A DNA stretch of 44,802 nucleotides from Snodgrassella sp. (GCA_024103515.1 JAGGIK010000011.1:1956-46757), one strand, 5' to 3'. Positions 28,961 through 38,364 are shown, counted from the stretch's first letter. The notes: generated from the sequence alone by a model not told the origin. Program-made: numbers and translations.

Positions 28961-30241
28961 ATGAATACAGGACAAGAAGTAGTAGAAATTAAAAAACCAC
29001 CGGCGAAGGCGATTGCAGCGGCTGTAACCGGAAATGCCTTGGAATTTTATGATTTTATTATTTATTCTTTTTTTTCTGTTTATATCGCGGCATCATTTTT
29101 TCCAACGGATGACGAATTTACCAGTTTGCTAGCGGCTGTAGCGGTTTATGGCGTTGGTTTTTTTACCCGACCACTTGGCGGCTTGTTAATTGGTGCCTAT
29201 GCCGATAAAAAAGGGCGCAGGGCGGCGATGATTCTAACGGTAACTTTAATTACTGTAGGTACGCTGGGTCTGGCTGCAACACCAAGTTATAGCAAGATTG
29301 GCATCGCAGCGCCATGTATTGTACTAATGGCTCGGCTGGTACAAGGATTGGCTCTTGGTGGAGAGGTTGGTCCGGCTTCGGCAATGTTGCTTGAATCGGC
29401 GCCTAAAGATAAGCGTGCTTTTTATGCCAGTTGGCAGATGGCCAGTCAAGGTATAGCTGTGGCAACAGGTGGAGTGGTTGGTTTTTTGGTTTCATTAAAA
29501 CTGACTGAGGATCAATTAGCCGATTGGGGGTGGCGTATTCCTTTTCTGGGCAGTCTGATACTGATACCGATAGCAATATATATACGCCGTGCATTACCAG
29601 AAACTTTGGAAGAACCGACCTATGATAATGGTAAGGATATGCTTTCCATTATATTTAGTCGGTACAGGAAATATGTTGTATTAGGTATTGTGGCGCTGAT
29701 GTCGACTGCTATTACTGCTCAAGTTGGAAATTACATGACTACGTTTGCTATAAAGAAGCTTGGTTTTAAAGCTGAAATAGCCCAGCTATCCACTATCCTT
29801 GGCGGGGTAATGATGTTTCTGTTCTCATTACTGGCAGGGTATATGGCCGATAAATATGGACGGAAGCTGATTATGTTCTGGCCAAGGCTGCTATTGATGG
29901 TGGCGATAGTGCCAATGTTTTATGTGTTGATGGAGACTCAAAGCCAGTGGATTCTTTTGTCGGTAACGATGATGGTTACTGCACTTACTGGGATGAGCGG
30001 TGCGGCGAGTCTAGTGGCGATCCCGGAAATGATTCCAATTTCGATACGAGCCACGGGAGTGTCTTTGATCTATGCTATTGGTGTGACTATCTTCGGAGGC
30101 ACTGCTCAATTTATTTTTACTTGGTTGATTCAAGTGTTTGGTACGCTATCTATGGCTTATTATGTAGCTTTTACCAGTTTGTTGTCATTAATTGCGGTAT
30201 ATATGATGCCAGAAACCCGCCATGTGAATGTAAAGGATTAA
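28961..30241 (+). CDS. MHS-family MFS proton symporter for an organic acid
   Basis: A 426-residue inner-membrane transporter with 12 membrane segments. The metabolite:H+ symporter branch is shown by GNALEFYDFIIYSFF at the start of helix 1, FFTRPLGG..IGAYADKKGRR in the helix 2-3 loop, RLVQGLALGGEVG in helix 4 and WGWRIPFLGSL in helix 6. The second MFS loop motif is YMADKYGRK. Family members move citrate, tricarballylate, alpha-ketoglutarate, shikimate or proline/betaine; the helix 1 and 4 regions look most like CitA/TcuC. It follows the amidohydrolase by 38 bases, so its substrate may be the N-acyl compound or its acid. A terminator follows. Confidence 0.9.
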   Translation: MNTGQEVVEIKKPPAKAIAAAVTGNALEFYDFIIYSFFSVYIAASFFPTDDEFTSLLAAVAVYGVGFFTRPLGGLLIGAYADKKGRRAAMILTVTLITVGTLGLAATPSYSKIGIAAPCIVLMARLVQGLALGGEVGPASAMLLESAPKDKRAFYASWQMASQGIAVATGGVVGFLVSLKLTEDQLADWGWRIPFLGSLILIPIAIYIRRALPETLEEPTYDNGKDMLSIIFSRYRKYVVLGIVALMSTAITAQVGNYMTTFAIKKLGFKAEIAQLSTILGGVMMFLFSLLAGYMADKYGRKLIMFWPRLLLMVAIVPMFYVLMETQSQWILLSVTMMVTALTGMSGAASLVAIPEMIPISIRATGVSLIYAIGVTIFGGTAQFIFTWLIQVFGTLSMAYYVAFTSLLSLIAVYMMPETRHVNVKD

Positions 30242-30260
30242 TTTTTTTGGCAAGCCATGT

Positions 30261-30289
30261 AAAAAGCCAGCAAAGTATGCTGGCTTTTT
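30261..30289 (+). terminator. Bidirectional terminator between MHS transporter and transketolase
   Basis: A 12-bp perfect stem (AAAAAGCCAGCA / TGCTGGCTTTTT) with a 5-base loop and flanking A and T runs. It lies between two convergent genes, 20 bases past the transporter stop and 8 bases past the tkt stop on the other strand. Confidence 0.9.
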
Positions 30290-30296
30290 TGTGGTC

Positions 30297-32285
30297 TTAT
30301 TTTAGAAGATTTCTAACGACTTCTACAACATGGTCAACGGTAAAGCCGAATTCTTTAAACAGTTCTTCTGCCGGTGCTGATTCGCCGAATTGCTCAATAC
30401 CGATGATAGCACCATCAGTTCCAACATATTTATACCATGAATCGCTCACGCCAGCTTCAATGGCAATCCGTGGCAAGTTTGCTGGAAGTACGCTCTCACG
30501 GTAAGCTTTATCTTGCTGGTCGAAAATACGGGTGTTGGGCATGGATACAACATGAGTGGAGATCCCCAGTTGTTGTAATTTTTCCTGAGCATTGATGGCC
30601 AGCTCAACTTCGGAGCCTGTAGCAATTATTACTGCCTGTACAGCCTTTTCAGAGGCGGTTTTTAATATGTAGCCACCGCGATGAATATTGGCCAATTGTT
30701 CGGCACTGCGTGGCATAAACGGCAAAGCCTGACGGCTGAATATCAAGCAGCTAGGGTGGTTTTCTGCGGCTACGGCATCAGCCCAAGCAATGAGAGATTC
30801 TACGCTGTCACATGGACGCCAAACACTCATATTGGGGATTAGACGCAAGGTAGCAATTTGCTCGACTGGCTGGTGTGTTGGGCCGTCTTCACCTAGGCCG
30901 ATTGAGTCGTGCGTGAACACAAATATCGGGTTGATTTTCATCAGTGCGGCCATGCGCAAAGCATTACGGGCATATTCACTGAACATCAGGAAGGTGGCAC
31001 CAAAAGGTTTAACTCCGCCATGTAAACTTAGGCCATTCATGATGGCGGCCATCCCAAATTCGCGTACGCCATAATGGATGTAGTTGCCACCGTCTGTGGC
31101 GGTTACTGCAGTACTGCCGGACCAGTCGGTCAGGTTGGAAGGAGTCAAATCGGCTGAACCACCGACAAATTCTGGCATAATTTGTGCCAGAATTTCGATG
31201 CTGTTCTGACTGGCTTTGCGGGTAGCCAATTTTTCTGCTTTGCTACAAACGTCGTTTAGTGCGTTTTGGACATGTGTGGTAAAGTTTTCTGGAAGTTTAC
31301 CATCCATACGGCGGATAAATTCAGCAGCTTCAGCAGGGTATTGTTGCTGGTAACGGTTGAATAAATCCTGCCACTGTTGCTCCAATTTTGCTCCGTTTGT
31401 TGCTGCATTCCAGTCATCATAGATTTTCTGTGGAATGGTAAACGGTTCATGTACCCAGTTCAAGGCTTTACGGGTAGCTGCAATTTCCTCAGCACCTAAT
31501 GGGGCGCCATGGGTTTTATGGCTGCCTTCTTTGGTAGCGGATCCTCTACCAATTTTGGTTTGGCAACATATGATTGATGGTTTATCTGTTTGGGCTTTGG
31601 CTGCCGCCAGTGCGGCACGAATGGCTGCTTCATCATGTCCATCGACATTGGTCACGGTATGCCAGCCATAGGCTTGAAAGCGCTCTGGAATATTTTCACT
31701 AAACCAATTATCGACTTTACCATCAATTGAAATATTATTGTCATCATACAGGACAATTAATTTTCCCAATTTTAATGTCCCTGCAAGCGAACATACTTCA
31801 TGAGAAATGCCTTCCATTAAGCAGCCATCACCCACTAATGCAAAGGTATGATGATCGACGATGTTAAAACTGGGTTTATTAAATTGAGCGGCCAGTATTT
31901 TTTCCGCCAATGCCATGCCTACAGCATTAGCTATTCCTTGTCCTAATGGACCTGTTGTGGTTTCAACGCCCTCGGTATAACCATATTCTGGATGACCGGG
32001 TGTTTTACTATGTAATTGACGAAAGTTTTTCAATTCTTCAATGCTTAAGTTATAGCCACTCAAATGTAATAAGCTATATAGCAGCATGGACGCGTGACCA
32101 TTGGATAGGACAAAACGGTCACGATTATAGAATTTAGGGTTAGTAGGGTTGTGTTGCAGAAATTCGCGCCATAAAACGGTTGCCATTTCCGCCATTCCCA
32201 TTGGTGCGCCGGGATGTCCTGAATTGGCTTGCTGGATTGCGTCCATGGCTAGAAAACGAATTGCATTGGCTAAATGTGATGGCAT
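30297..32285 (-). CDS. tkt: Transketolase
   Basis: Thiamine-diphosphate enzyme of the non-oxidative pentose phosphate pathway. It moves two-carbon units between sugar phosphates and supplies ribose 5-phosphate and erythrose 4-phosphate. From the ATG at 32285 (AAGG seven bases upstream) it has 662 residues, the usual length. An in-frame start 21 bases earlier has no such site. Visible: [13 protein letters not shown] near residue 20, [17 protein letters not shown] near 60, the cofactor motif [12 protein letters not shown] with DDNNISIDG near 155-190, and [15 protein letters not shown] near 455-470. Stand-alone, convergent with the MHS transporter gene. Confidence 0.98.
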   Translation of the reverse strand: MPSHLANAIRFLAMDAIQQANSGHPGAPMGMAEMATVLWREFLQHNPTNPKFYNRDRFVLSNGHASMLLYSLLHLSGYNLSIEELKNFRQLHSKTPGHPEYGYTEGVETTTGPLGQGIANAVGMALAEKILAAQFNKPSFNIVDHHTFALVGDGCLMEGISHEVCSLAGTLKLGKLIVLYDDNNISIDGKVDNWFSENIPERFQAYGWHTVTNVDGHDEAAIRAALAAAKAQTDKPSIICCQTKIGRGSATKEGSHKTHGAPLGAEEIAATRKALNWVHEPFTIPQKIYDDWNAATNGAKLEQQWQDLFNRYQQQYPAEAAEFIRRMDGKLPENFTTHVQNALNDVCSKAEKLATRKASQNSIEILAQIMPEFVGGSADLTPSNLTDWSGSTAVTATDGGNYIHYGVREFGMAAIMNGLSLHGGVKPFGATFLMFSEYARNALRMAALMKINPIFVFTHDSIGLGEDGPTHQPVEQIATLRLIPNMSVWRPCDSVESLIAWADAVAAENHPSCLIFSRQALPFMPRSAEQLANIHRGGYILKTASEKAVQAVIIATGSEVELAINAQEKLQQLGISTHVVSMPNTRIFDQQDKAYRESVLPANLPRIAIEAGVSDSWYKYVGTDGAIIGIEQFGESAPAEELFKEFGFTVDHVVEVVRNLLK

Positions 32286-32606
32286 GTGATTACCTTTTAA
32301 TGTCATGGTAGCTGCTGGAATTTTTTTGAATTAGAGATGTTTGTGTGTATGGACTTGTTCTTGCAGGATAGATTATCCGGATTTTATGAAAAAGCAGCAA
32401 CAATAGTATTGATTTCTGACTGGCAGATTAGTAATTAATGGCAGAATGACGGTAATGATGTTGATGTTTTTTGTGGATATAAGTTGCTGTTTGGTATTTA
32501 TAAAATAATATTTGTAAATATTATACTTTTGTTTTATCCTTTGTATGATTTGTTGTAGGCATGATGAATGAAGACTCGTAGCATTTTATCTATAGGGGGA
32601 AAATTT
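32286..32606. other. Divergent tkt / comEA-like intergenic region
   Basis: About 320 bases that should hold promoters for transketolase (minus) and the ComEA-like gene (plus). It contains a perfect AT-rich dyad at 32505-32524. No other feature recognised. Confidence 0.4.
32505..32524. promoter_or_regulatory. Perfect AT-rich dyad, possible operator
   Basis: ATAATATTT-GT-AAATATTAT: two 9-base arms with perfect symmetry, about 80 bases before the start of the ComEA-like gene. It could be a repressor site, but such dyads also arise by chance in AT-rich DNA. Confidence 0.3.
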
Positions 32607-32930
32607 GTGAAAAAGTTTTTATTTATGCTGATATCGCTATTTGGCTGTATCTGTGCCATGGCGATGGTCAATATTAATACTGCAACCGTACGTGAGCTTG
32701 AAACTTTGCCCAGTATCGGTCCGGTCAAAGCGAAAGCAATTGAAGATTATCGTCGGGAACATGGGCACTTCAAATCTAAGGAAGAAATTATAAAGGTAAA
32801 AGGAATTGGCCAGGCTACTTTTGGAAAATTAAAAGATCATATCTCTGTCGAGGATTCTGCTAAAGCTCCTTCCGCTTTTTCAGGAAGCAAACCTAAATAT
32901 GCGGTACCGGCTACTGCTATTGATAGGTGA
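32607..32930 (+). CDS. comEA: ComEA-like exported helix-hairpin-helix DNA-binding protein
   Basis: A small periplasmic DNA-binding protein that in competent Neisseria and others captures incoming DNA and pulls it through the outer membrane. From the GTG at 32607 (GGGGGA six bases upstream) it has 107 residues: a signal peptide (about 1-21, VKKFLFMLISLFGCICAMA), then the ComEA motif VNINTATVRELETLPSIGP with the paired HhH hairpins SIGPVKAKAIEDYR and KVKGIGQATFGKLKDHI. The C-terminal tail is short and low-complexity. The usual ComEA role needs type IV pili and ComEC, which are not in the window. The gene symbol rests on fold and length. Confidence 0.85.
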   Translation: MKKFLFMLISLFGCICAMAMVNINTATVRELETLPSIGPVKAKAIEDYRREHGHFKSKEEIIKVKGIGQATFGKLKDHISVEDSAKAPSAFSGSKPKYAVPATAIDR

Positions 32931-33397
32931 TGTAATTTAGAGGCACTAGCCGGTATTTACTTTGGAGTCATTGATGTTAGAAATGGTATTTTGTGGCATT
33001 GTAATCCACTGAGTTAATTAGAAGTTGCGTTTACATTAGGTGGTAATTTTATAATTTTGCAGCAATTATAATGATGTTTGGGTGATGCTGACAGCTGTAA
33101 TTTTATCCATTCAGGTCATTGGTGATTAATGTTACCTTGCATTATTACCACTCTAGTTCTTAATTATCCGTGGTCGTTTTAATTTACTTGATGTTTTCAA
33201 ATTTGGATAGCGATGGTTGAAATAGGGAAGAATGAACGGTTCTTTATGTGTTAAAACTGCAAATCAGTTATCTTACCGTTGATTTATTTTTGAAATAATG
33301 ACAAAATTTTAAAAATAAACATGATTTTATAATTCAATAATTTATGATAATATTTGATCTGTCGCTATCTGTACTTTGTATGGTGATAAAAATGTTA
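32931..33397. other. Non-coding stretch between comEA-like and LysR genes
   Basis: AT-rich convergent interval without a credible open frame. No strong T-tailed hairpin was found for either gene. Confidence 0.4.
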
Positions 33398-34285
33398 TCA
33401 GCTGGTAAAAATATTTGCTTTAATATGATTGTAAAAGTTTTCTGCCTGAGGGGTTAATGGGCGTTTTTTATGTTTAATGAGATAGATTGATCTTTCTAAG
33501 GTACTATCTTTGATATCACGTATAACCAGATTTTTATATTCAAATTGAAAAAGTGTTAATCTGGGGACAAGGCCTATGCCGTAGTTAGCTGCTACTAAGC
33601 CCATCATTGTTGTTAGCTGGCTGACTTCAAGAATGTATCTGATCCCAAATAAATCGACGATCTTATCAACATATAATCGGATACTTGTCCCCTTGGTAAA
33701 GCCGATCATGTCATAACTTAGTAAGTCATTCAGACTGACGGTTTCTTTGGTGGCCAAAGGATGGTCTTTGTGACAGATAAGATGAAATTTATCAGAAAAT
33801 AAAAATTCTGAGGAGATTTCAGCAAGCGAAGATGAGTTAGCGGTTAGGGCCAACTCGGCATGGCCGTGTAGCAATGCTTGCAGGCATAGATCCCATTGTG
33901 TATCAAGTAATTCTACACGGATGTTGGGATGCTGATGGTGGAAACTGGCCAGTAGCTGGGATACCCATTGCACGACAATAGATGGCATGGCTGCCAGTAC
34001 GAATTTGTCCTGATTGCGGTTAGCATGAGAACGAATTTCTTTGGTGGTGCGTTCATAGGAAAATAATAGTTCACGTGCTAATTTTATAAAGTGAACGCCA
34101 TTTTCGTTAAGCTGGACTTTGCGGGTATCACGGTCAAACAGGCGATAACCAATTTCTTTTTCAAGATTAGCAATCAGTCCACTAAATGCTGGTTGTGACA
34201 AATGAATTTTCTGTGCTGCGCGTGTAAAGTTATCTTCTTCAACTAAGACCAGAAATGCTTTTATCTGTTTAATTGATATATTCAT
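33398..34285 (-). CDS. LysR-family transcriptional regulator
   Basis: A DNA-binding regulator with an N-terminal winged helix-turn-helix (about residues 1-60: KQIKAFLVLVEEDNFTRAA, then KIHLSQPAFSGLIANLE) and a C-terminal periplasmic-binding-protein-like effector domain (about 88-290). From the ATG at 34285 it has 295 residues, normal for the family. A GTG 24 bases earlier is possible but less typical. It is divergent from the CitMHS-AtuA-CoA-transferase-thiolase cluster, the usual LysR arrangement, so it most likely activates that cluster in response to its substrate or an intermediate and represses itself. A T-N11-A dyad lies in the shared region. Confidence 0.93.
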   Translation of the reverse strand: MNISIKQIKAFLVLVEEDNFTRAAQKIHLSQPAFSGLIANLEKEIGYRLFDRDTRKVQLNENGVHFIKLARELLFSYERTTKEIRSHANRNQDKFVLAAMPSIVVQWVSQLLASFHHQHPNIRVELLDTQWDLCLQALLHGHAELALTANSSSLAEISSEFLFSDKFHLICHKDHPLATKETVSLNDLLSYDMIGFTKGTSIRLYVDKIVDLFGIRYILEVSQLTTMMGLVAANYGIGLVPRLTLFQFEYKNLVIRDIKDSTLERSIYLIKHKKRPLTPQAENFYNHIKANIFTS

Positions 34286-34377
34286 ACTTAATTTTACACT
34301 GTAAAACACTACGTTATTTTTAATTTTAACATATTTCCTGCTAATTAGACAGGATATTTGTCAATTTTATGCGCCCA

Positions 34378-34392
34378 TTATTGGATTAATAA
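34378..34392. promoter_or_regulatory. Candidate LysR binding site (T-N11-A dyad)
   Basis: TTATT-GGATT-AATAA, a 15-base interrupted palindrome that contains the T-N11-A pattern with flanking symmetry. It lies in the 229-base divergent region, 92 bases from the LysR start and 122 bases from the CitMHS start. A second imperfect dyad, CCTG-N9-CAGG (34337-34353), lies nearby. Confidence 0.4.
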
Positions 34393-34514
34393 GTTTAGTT
34401 TATAAGTCTATACTTAATATCGATTAGACATAGTGCGTCACTATTGTAAGAATGTATCTGTTTTTATAAAGATCCACGTTTCTTTTCATTACAACTGACC
34501 AAAAGGGTACATTT

Positions 34515-35882
34515 ATGCTTGCATTAATAGGCATATTGACTATTGCTACTCTGCTTTTCTGCATTATGAGTAAGCGGCTTTCGCCGATAGTTTCTTTAAT
34601 TATTATTCCTATTCTGGGTGCTATTGTTGCACTTTATGTTGTGCCGATAATTCAAGGTAGTGTTGAGGCTTTACCTATTTATTCAACCATCCCTAAGATG
34701 GCGGTTAGTGGTATAGCCAAACTGGCACCGATGGCGGCGATGTTTGTGTTTGCCATCATTTTCTTTGGTGTCGTTAGTGATGCGGGTATGTTTGATCCAA
34801 TTATTGCCAAAATTCTGCAAATTGTTGGAACCAGCCCAAAGAAAATTATTATTGGTACTGGTGTTTTGGCTTTGATTGCACACTTGGATGGTAATGGTGC
34901 TGTCACTTTCCTCATTACTGTACCAGCTATGATTCCGTTATACGATAAACTGGGTATAGATAAAAGAATTCTGGCGGGCATTACTGCATTAAGTGCTGGC
35001 GTAAATTTCTTGCCTTGGACCGGTCCGATGATTCGTGCTGCTTCCGCGGTGGAAGTATCTACTCATGATCTTTTCACACCATTGATTCCTGCTCAGATCA
35101 GTGGCTTGGCTTTCATGGTATTCATGGGTTGGTACTGGGGTCGTAAGGAAGAAAAACGCCTCGGTCTGGTGGGTGGTCGTGCTGGTGGTACGATAGCTGA
35201 TGGTGAAGGAGCTGAAACCATTACTCACTTCAAACCAAAAGAATTAACTGAAGAAGAGTTGAAATTACGTCGTCCACATTTGTTCTGGCCAAATATTATT
35301 CTGGTGTTGGTGGTCATTACTTGTATGGTCGCTACCAAAATAGCGCCAACGATTATTTTCATGGTAGCTTGCTGTATTGCGTTGACCTTGAATTATCGTA
35401 AACCTGCTGAACAGTCTGCTCGGATTAATGCTCATGCTAAAGGTGCATTGATGATGGCTACTATTCTGTTTGCTGCAGGGGTATTTACCGGCATTATGAG
35501 TGAATCTGGCATGCTTAAAGCCATGGCTGTAGCGACAGGTGAATTTGTACCGAATGGTCTGGCTTCTCATATTCCTTTTATTGTGAGTTTGATTGCCATG
35601 CCATTGAGTCTGATTTTTGACCCAGATTCTTATTATTTTGGAATTATGCCAGTAGTAGCAAATATTGGTGGATTCCCCCCGATTCAGGTTGCTCAAGCTT
35701 CTTTGCTAGGTCAGATGACCACTGGTTTCCCTGTGAGTCCGCTTACTCCTGCCACTTTCCTGTTATGTAGCCTCAGTGGTGTGGATCTGGCCGATCATCA
35801 GAAATTCAGTATTCCGGTATTGTGGGCAGCATCTATTGTTATGGCCATCAGTGCCGTGCTGACAGGCGTGTTCCCACTCTAG
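34515..35882 (+). CDS. CitMHS-family organic acid:proton/metal symporter
   Basis: A 455-residue inner-membrane transporter with about 11-12 membrane segments, of the CitMHS family (CitM/CitH of Bacillus take up metal-citrate complexes). Family segments include IFFGVVSDAGMFDP near residue 83, LIAHLDGNGAVTFLITVPAM near 120-140, VNFLPWTGPMIRAA near 160, and PLSLIFDPDSYYFGIMPV near 375. A hydrophilic charged loop is at about 205-250. The start ATG has AAAGGG nine bases upstream. First gene of the cluster controlled by the divergent LysR; 43 bases to the AtuA-like gene. Substrate could be citrate or another di- or tricarboxylate; the neighbours argue for one broken down through CoA esters. Confidence 0.9.
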   Translation: MLALIGILTIATLLFCIMSKRLSPIVSLIIIPILGAIVALYVVPIIQGSVEALPIYSTIPKMAVSGIAKLAPMAAMFVFAIIFFGVVSDAGMFDPIIAKILQIVGTSPKKIIIGTGVLALIAHLDGNGAVTFLITVPAMIPLYDKLGIDKRILAGITALSAGVNFLPWTGPMIRAASAVEVSTHDLFTPLIPAQISGLAFMVFMGWYWGRKEEKRLGLVGGRAGGTIADGEGAETITHFKPKELTEEELKLRRPHLFWPNIILVLVVITCMVATKIAPTIIFMVACCIALTLNYRKPAEQSARINAHAKGALMMATILFAAGVFTGIMSESGMLKAMAVATGEFVPNGLASHIPFIVSLIAMPLSLIFDPDSYYFGIMPVVANIGGFPPIQVAQASLLGQMTTGFPVSPLTPATFLLCSLSGVDLADHQKFSIPVLWAASIVMAISAVLTGVFPL

Positions 35883-35925
35883 AAATGCAGTAGGTTTTTC
35901 TTTAATTGCAATAAAGGTATATTTT

Positions 35926-37263
35926 ATGAAAAAAATTAGAATTGGTTGTGGTGCCGGTTATGGTGGTGATCGTATCGAACCAGCGGTAGAACTGGTCCAA
36001 AAAGGGAATATTCAATATTTGGTGTTTGAATGTCTGGCCGAGCGTACTATCGCCATCGGTCAACGTCAGAAAAAGCACAATCCAGAAGCTGGTTATAATG
36101 AGCTGCTGGCTGCGCGTATGAAAGCTGTGCTACCAGCATGTCTGGAAAAAGGCATTAAAATTGTTACTAATATGGGTTCTGCAAATCCGCGTGCGGCTGC
36201 TAAAGTTACAGCTGAGATTGCTCGCTCACTGGGTGCTAAAAATCTGAAAATTGCCATCATTGAAGGTGATGATGTTTATGAACAGGTAATTGCGCAAGAT
36301 TCTAAACTGGATGAACTGAATGAACCGATTTCTCAATGTGGTAAGAAGATTGTTTCTGCTAATGCTTATATTGGTGCAGAACCGATGGTAGAAGCGCTGA
36401 ATAATGGTGCAGATATTGTTATTGCCGGTCGTGTGTCTGATCCGTCTTTATTTCTATCTATTATGATGCATGAATTTAAATGGGCTGCAGACGACTGGGC
36501 ACATCTAGGTAAAGGCACCATTCTGGGGCATTTACTGGAGTGTGCCGGTCAGATCACAGGTGGTTATTTTGCTGATCCGGGCTTTAGAGATGTACCTGAT
36601 TTGGCGCGTCTGGGTTTCCCAATTGCTGAAATTAGTGAAGATGGCGACGCTATTATTACTAAAGTAGAAGGTTCTGGTGGTATGGTGACTCCGGATACCT
36701 GTAAAGAACAGATGTTATATGAAATCCATCGCCCTGATGAATACAAAACGCCTGATGTGATTGCTGATTTCACCAATATTACTTTTACTCAAGAAGGCAA
36801 GGACCGTGTAGCTGTAACTGGTGGTAATGGTCGTGCACGTCCTGAAACCCTGAAAGTATCAGTAGGCTATGAAGATGGCTTTATTGGTGAAGGAGAAATG
36901 AGTTATGCCGGTCCCGGTGCTGTCGAGCGTGGCAAACTGGCTTTAGATATTGTTAAAGAACGTTTTGCTATTTCCAATGTTAAACCGCAGGAAGTGCGCT
37001 ATGACCTGATCGGGGTGAATTCTTTGCATGGAGCTACTTTATCGCAAAACAGCCAGCCTTATGAAGTGCGTGTCCGCGTTGCCGGTCGTTTCGCTACTAA
37101 AGCTGAAGCTGCTGTTGTTGGTAATGAGGTTGAAACCTTGTATACCAATGGTCCTGCAGGTGGTGGTGGTGCAATGAAGTCTGTTAAGGAAATTGTAGCG
37201 ATGGACTCTACCTTTATTTCCCGCGATCTGGTTAAAACCAATATTGATTATCTGGAGGTTTAA
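35926..37263 (+). CDS. AtuA-family (DUF1446) protein, main domain
   Basis: 445 residues matching the AtuA/DUF1446 family, named for acyclic terpene utilisation in Pseudomonas; the reaction is not known to me. Visible: IGCGAGYGGDRIEPAVELV at residues 4-22, LVFECLAERTIA near 40, NMGSANPRAAA near 85, ADIVIAGRVSDPSLF near 160-175, GQITGGYFADPGF near 205-220, and a Gly-rich segment NGPAGGGGAMKSV near the C-terminus. AtuA proteins are often longer, with a further C-terminal domain; here that domain is the separate next gene. AAAGG lies ahead of the ATG. Found between the transporter and the CoA-transferase genes, it probably acts on the imported acid or its CoA ester. Confidence 0.88.
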   Translation: MKKIRIGCGAGYGGDRIEPAVELVQKGNIQYLVFECLAERTIAIGQRQKKHNPEAGYNELLAARMKAVLPACLEKGIKIVTNMGSANPRAAAKVTAEIARSLGAKNLKIAIIEGDDVYEQVIAQDSKLDELNEPISQCGKKIVSANAYIGAEPMVEALNNGADIVIAGRVSDPSLFLSIMMHEFKWAADDWAHLGKGTILGHLLECAGQITGGYFADPGFRDVPDLARLGFPIAEISEDGDAIITKVEGSGGMVTPDTCKEQMLYEIHRPDEYKTPDVIADFTNITFTQEGKDRVAVTGGNGRARPETLKVSVGYEDGFIGEGEMSYAGPGAVERGKLALDIVKERFAISNVKPQEVRYDLIGVNSLHGATLSQNSQPYEVRVRVAGRFATKAEAAVVGNEVETLYTNGPAGGGGAMKSVKEIVAMDSTFISRDLVKTNIDYLEV

Positions 37264-37265
37264 TA

Positions 37266-37568
37266 ATGAAGTTACGTGAAATTGCACATTCCCGTACTGG
37301 TGACAAAGGTAATACCTCAAATATCTCACTGATTGCCTATCGGGCTGAGGACTATGAAAAACTGAAAAACGCGGTAACTGCAGAAAAAGTTAAAGCTTTT
37401 TTTAGTGATATTGTAACTGGTGATGTGGTTCGTTATGAATTGCCAAATATCGGTGCTTTGAATTTTATTATGTATGGTGCTTTGGGTGGTGGTGTAACCC
37501 GTACTCTGGCACATGATATGCATGGTAAAGGTTTAAGTGCAGCAATTCTTGATATGGATATTGATTAA
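37266..37568 (+). CDS. AtuA C-terminal-domain protein
   Basis: A 100-residue protein equal to the C-terminal ferredoxin-like domain found fused in longer AtuA-type proteins. Its motifs are KLREIAHSRTGDKGNTSNISL at residues 2-22 (core AHSRTGDKGN), RYELPNIGALNFIMYGALGGG near 59-79 and LDAHGK-like AHDMHGKGLS near 84. The ATG follows the upstream stop by two bases, and GGAGG inside the end of the upstream gene serves as its binding site, so both parts are made together. It likely pairs with the upstream protein as a two-subunit enzyme. Reaction unknown. Confidence 0.85.
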   Translation: MKLREIAHSRTGDKGNTSNISLIAYRAEDYEKLKNAVTAEKVKAFFSDIVTGDVVRYELPNIGALNFIMYGALGGGVTRTLAHDMHGKGLSAAILDMDID

Positions 37569-37574
37569 TTCAGA

Positions 37575-37604
37575 TTTAACGGCGTCGCAATTGACGCCGT
37601 TAAA
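37575..37604 (+). terminator. GC-rich hairpin between AtuA pair and CoA-transferase genes
   Basis: A 12-bp perfect stem (TTTAACGGCGTC / GACGCCGTTAAA) with a 6-base loop, starting 6 bases past the AtuA C-domain stop. Only a short T tract follows. It could end or reduce transcription, or protect the upstream mRNA end. About 93 bases follow before the next start. Confidence 0.6.
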
Positions 37605-37697
37605 TTTGCCATAAAGCAATTATAAGTACCAGTTTTTGCAATAAATATAACATTATTCTTTAATTGGATTGATAGATTAGATTAGGGCGGGGAGCCT

Positions 37698-38351
37698 ATG
37701 AAGACGAAACAACTTGATTTGGTGGATGTTAAAAATCATCTCTGGGATGGTATGACTATTATGTTTGGCGGATTTATGGGAATTGGAACGCCGGCTAAAC
37801 TGGTGCAGGCAATTTTGGATGCAGGTACCAAAAATTTGACCATCATTGGTAATGATACCGCATTTGTTGATACCGGAGTTGGTCCATTAATTACTAATAA
37901 TCGAGTGAAGAGACTGATTACTTCACATATCGGAACCAATCCAGAAACTGGCAAGAAAATGATTGCTGGTGAAATTGATGTCGAACTGGTTCCGCAGGGA
38001 ACATTGGCGGAACGTATTCGAGCAGCCGGTGCCGGTCTGGGCGGAATTTTGACTCCAACTGGACTGGGTACAGTCGTTGAAGAAGGCAAACGCCGTATTA
38101 CTGTGGATAACCGTGATTATTTACTGGAATTACCATTACATGCAGATTTGGCCATTGTTGCTGCACAGAAAGCAGACAAAATGGGTAATCTGGTATATGA
38201 ATTATCCGCACAAAACTTTAACCCATTAGTGGCTATGGCTGCTAAAACCGTAATTGCTGAGGCAAATACTGTAGTAGATGTGGGTGCAATTGCCCCAGAT
38301 GAGGTGGTAACGCCAGCTGCTTTGGTTGACTATATTATTTATCCGGAATAA
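37698..38351 (+). CDS. atoD: 3-oxoacid/acetate CoA-transferase subunit A
   Basis: Alpha subunit of a class I CoA-transferase that exchanges CoA between acetyl- or succinyl-CoA and a 3-oxo acid or similar acid. 217 residues. Features are [15 protein letters not shown] near 14-28, [16 protein letters not shown] near 51-66, HIGTNPETG near 77-85, [21 protein letters not shown] near 95-115 and VVEEGKR near 126. A strong GGGGAG ribosome binding site precedes the ATG. Subunit B follows 13 bases after the stop, and thiolase after that, as in the ato operon for acetoacetate use. The true acid may differ. Confidence 0.93.
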   Translation: MKTKQLDLVDVKNHLWDGMTIMFGGFMGIGTPAKLVQAILDAGTKNLTIIGNDTAFVDTGVGPLITNNRVKRLITSHIGTNPETGKKMIAGEIDVELVPQGTLAERIRAAGAGLGGILTPTGLGTVVEEGKRRITVDNRDYLLELPLHADLAIVAAQKADKMGNLVYELSAQNFNPLVAMAAKTVIAEANTVVDVGAIAPDEVVTPAALVDYIIYPE

Positions 38352-38364
38352 AAAGGGGACGAGT

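Noticed and set aside
33398-34309. Longer LysR start at 34309 (GTG)
   Set aside because: The ATG at 34285 gives the usual LysR N-terminus just before the helix-turn-helix. The eight extra residues have no family support.
35265-35696. 143-codon minus-strand frame inside the CitMHS gene
   Set aside because: His/Asn-rich artefact of antisense reading of a membrane protein gene. No start signal or known domain.
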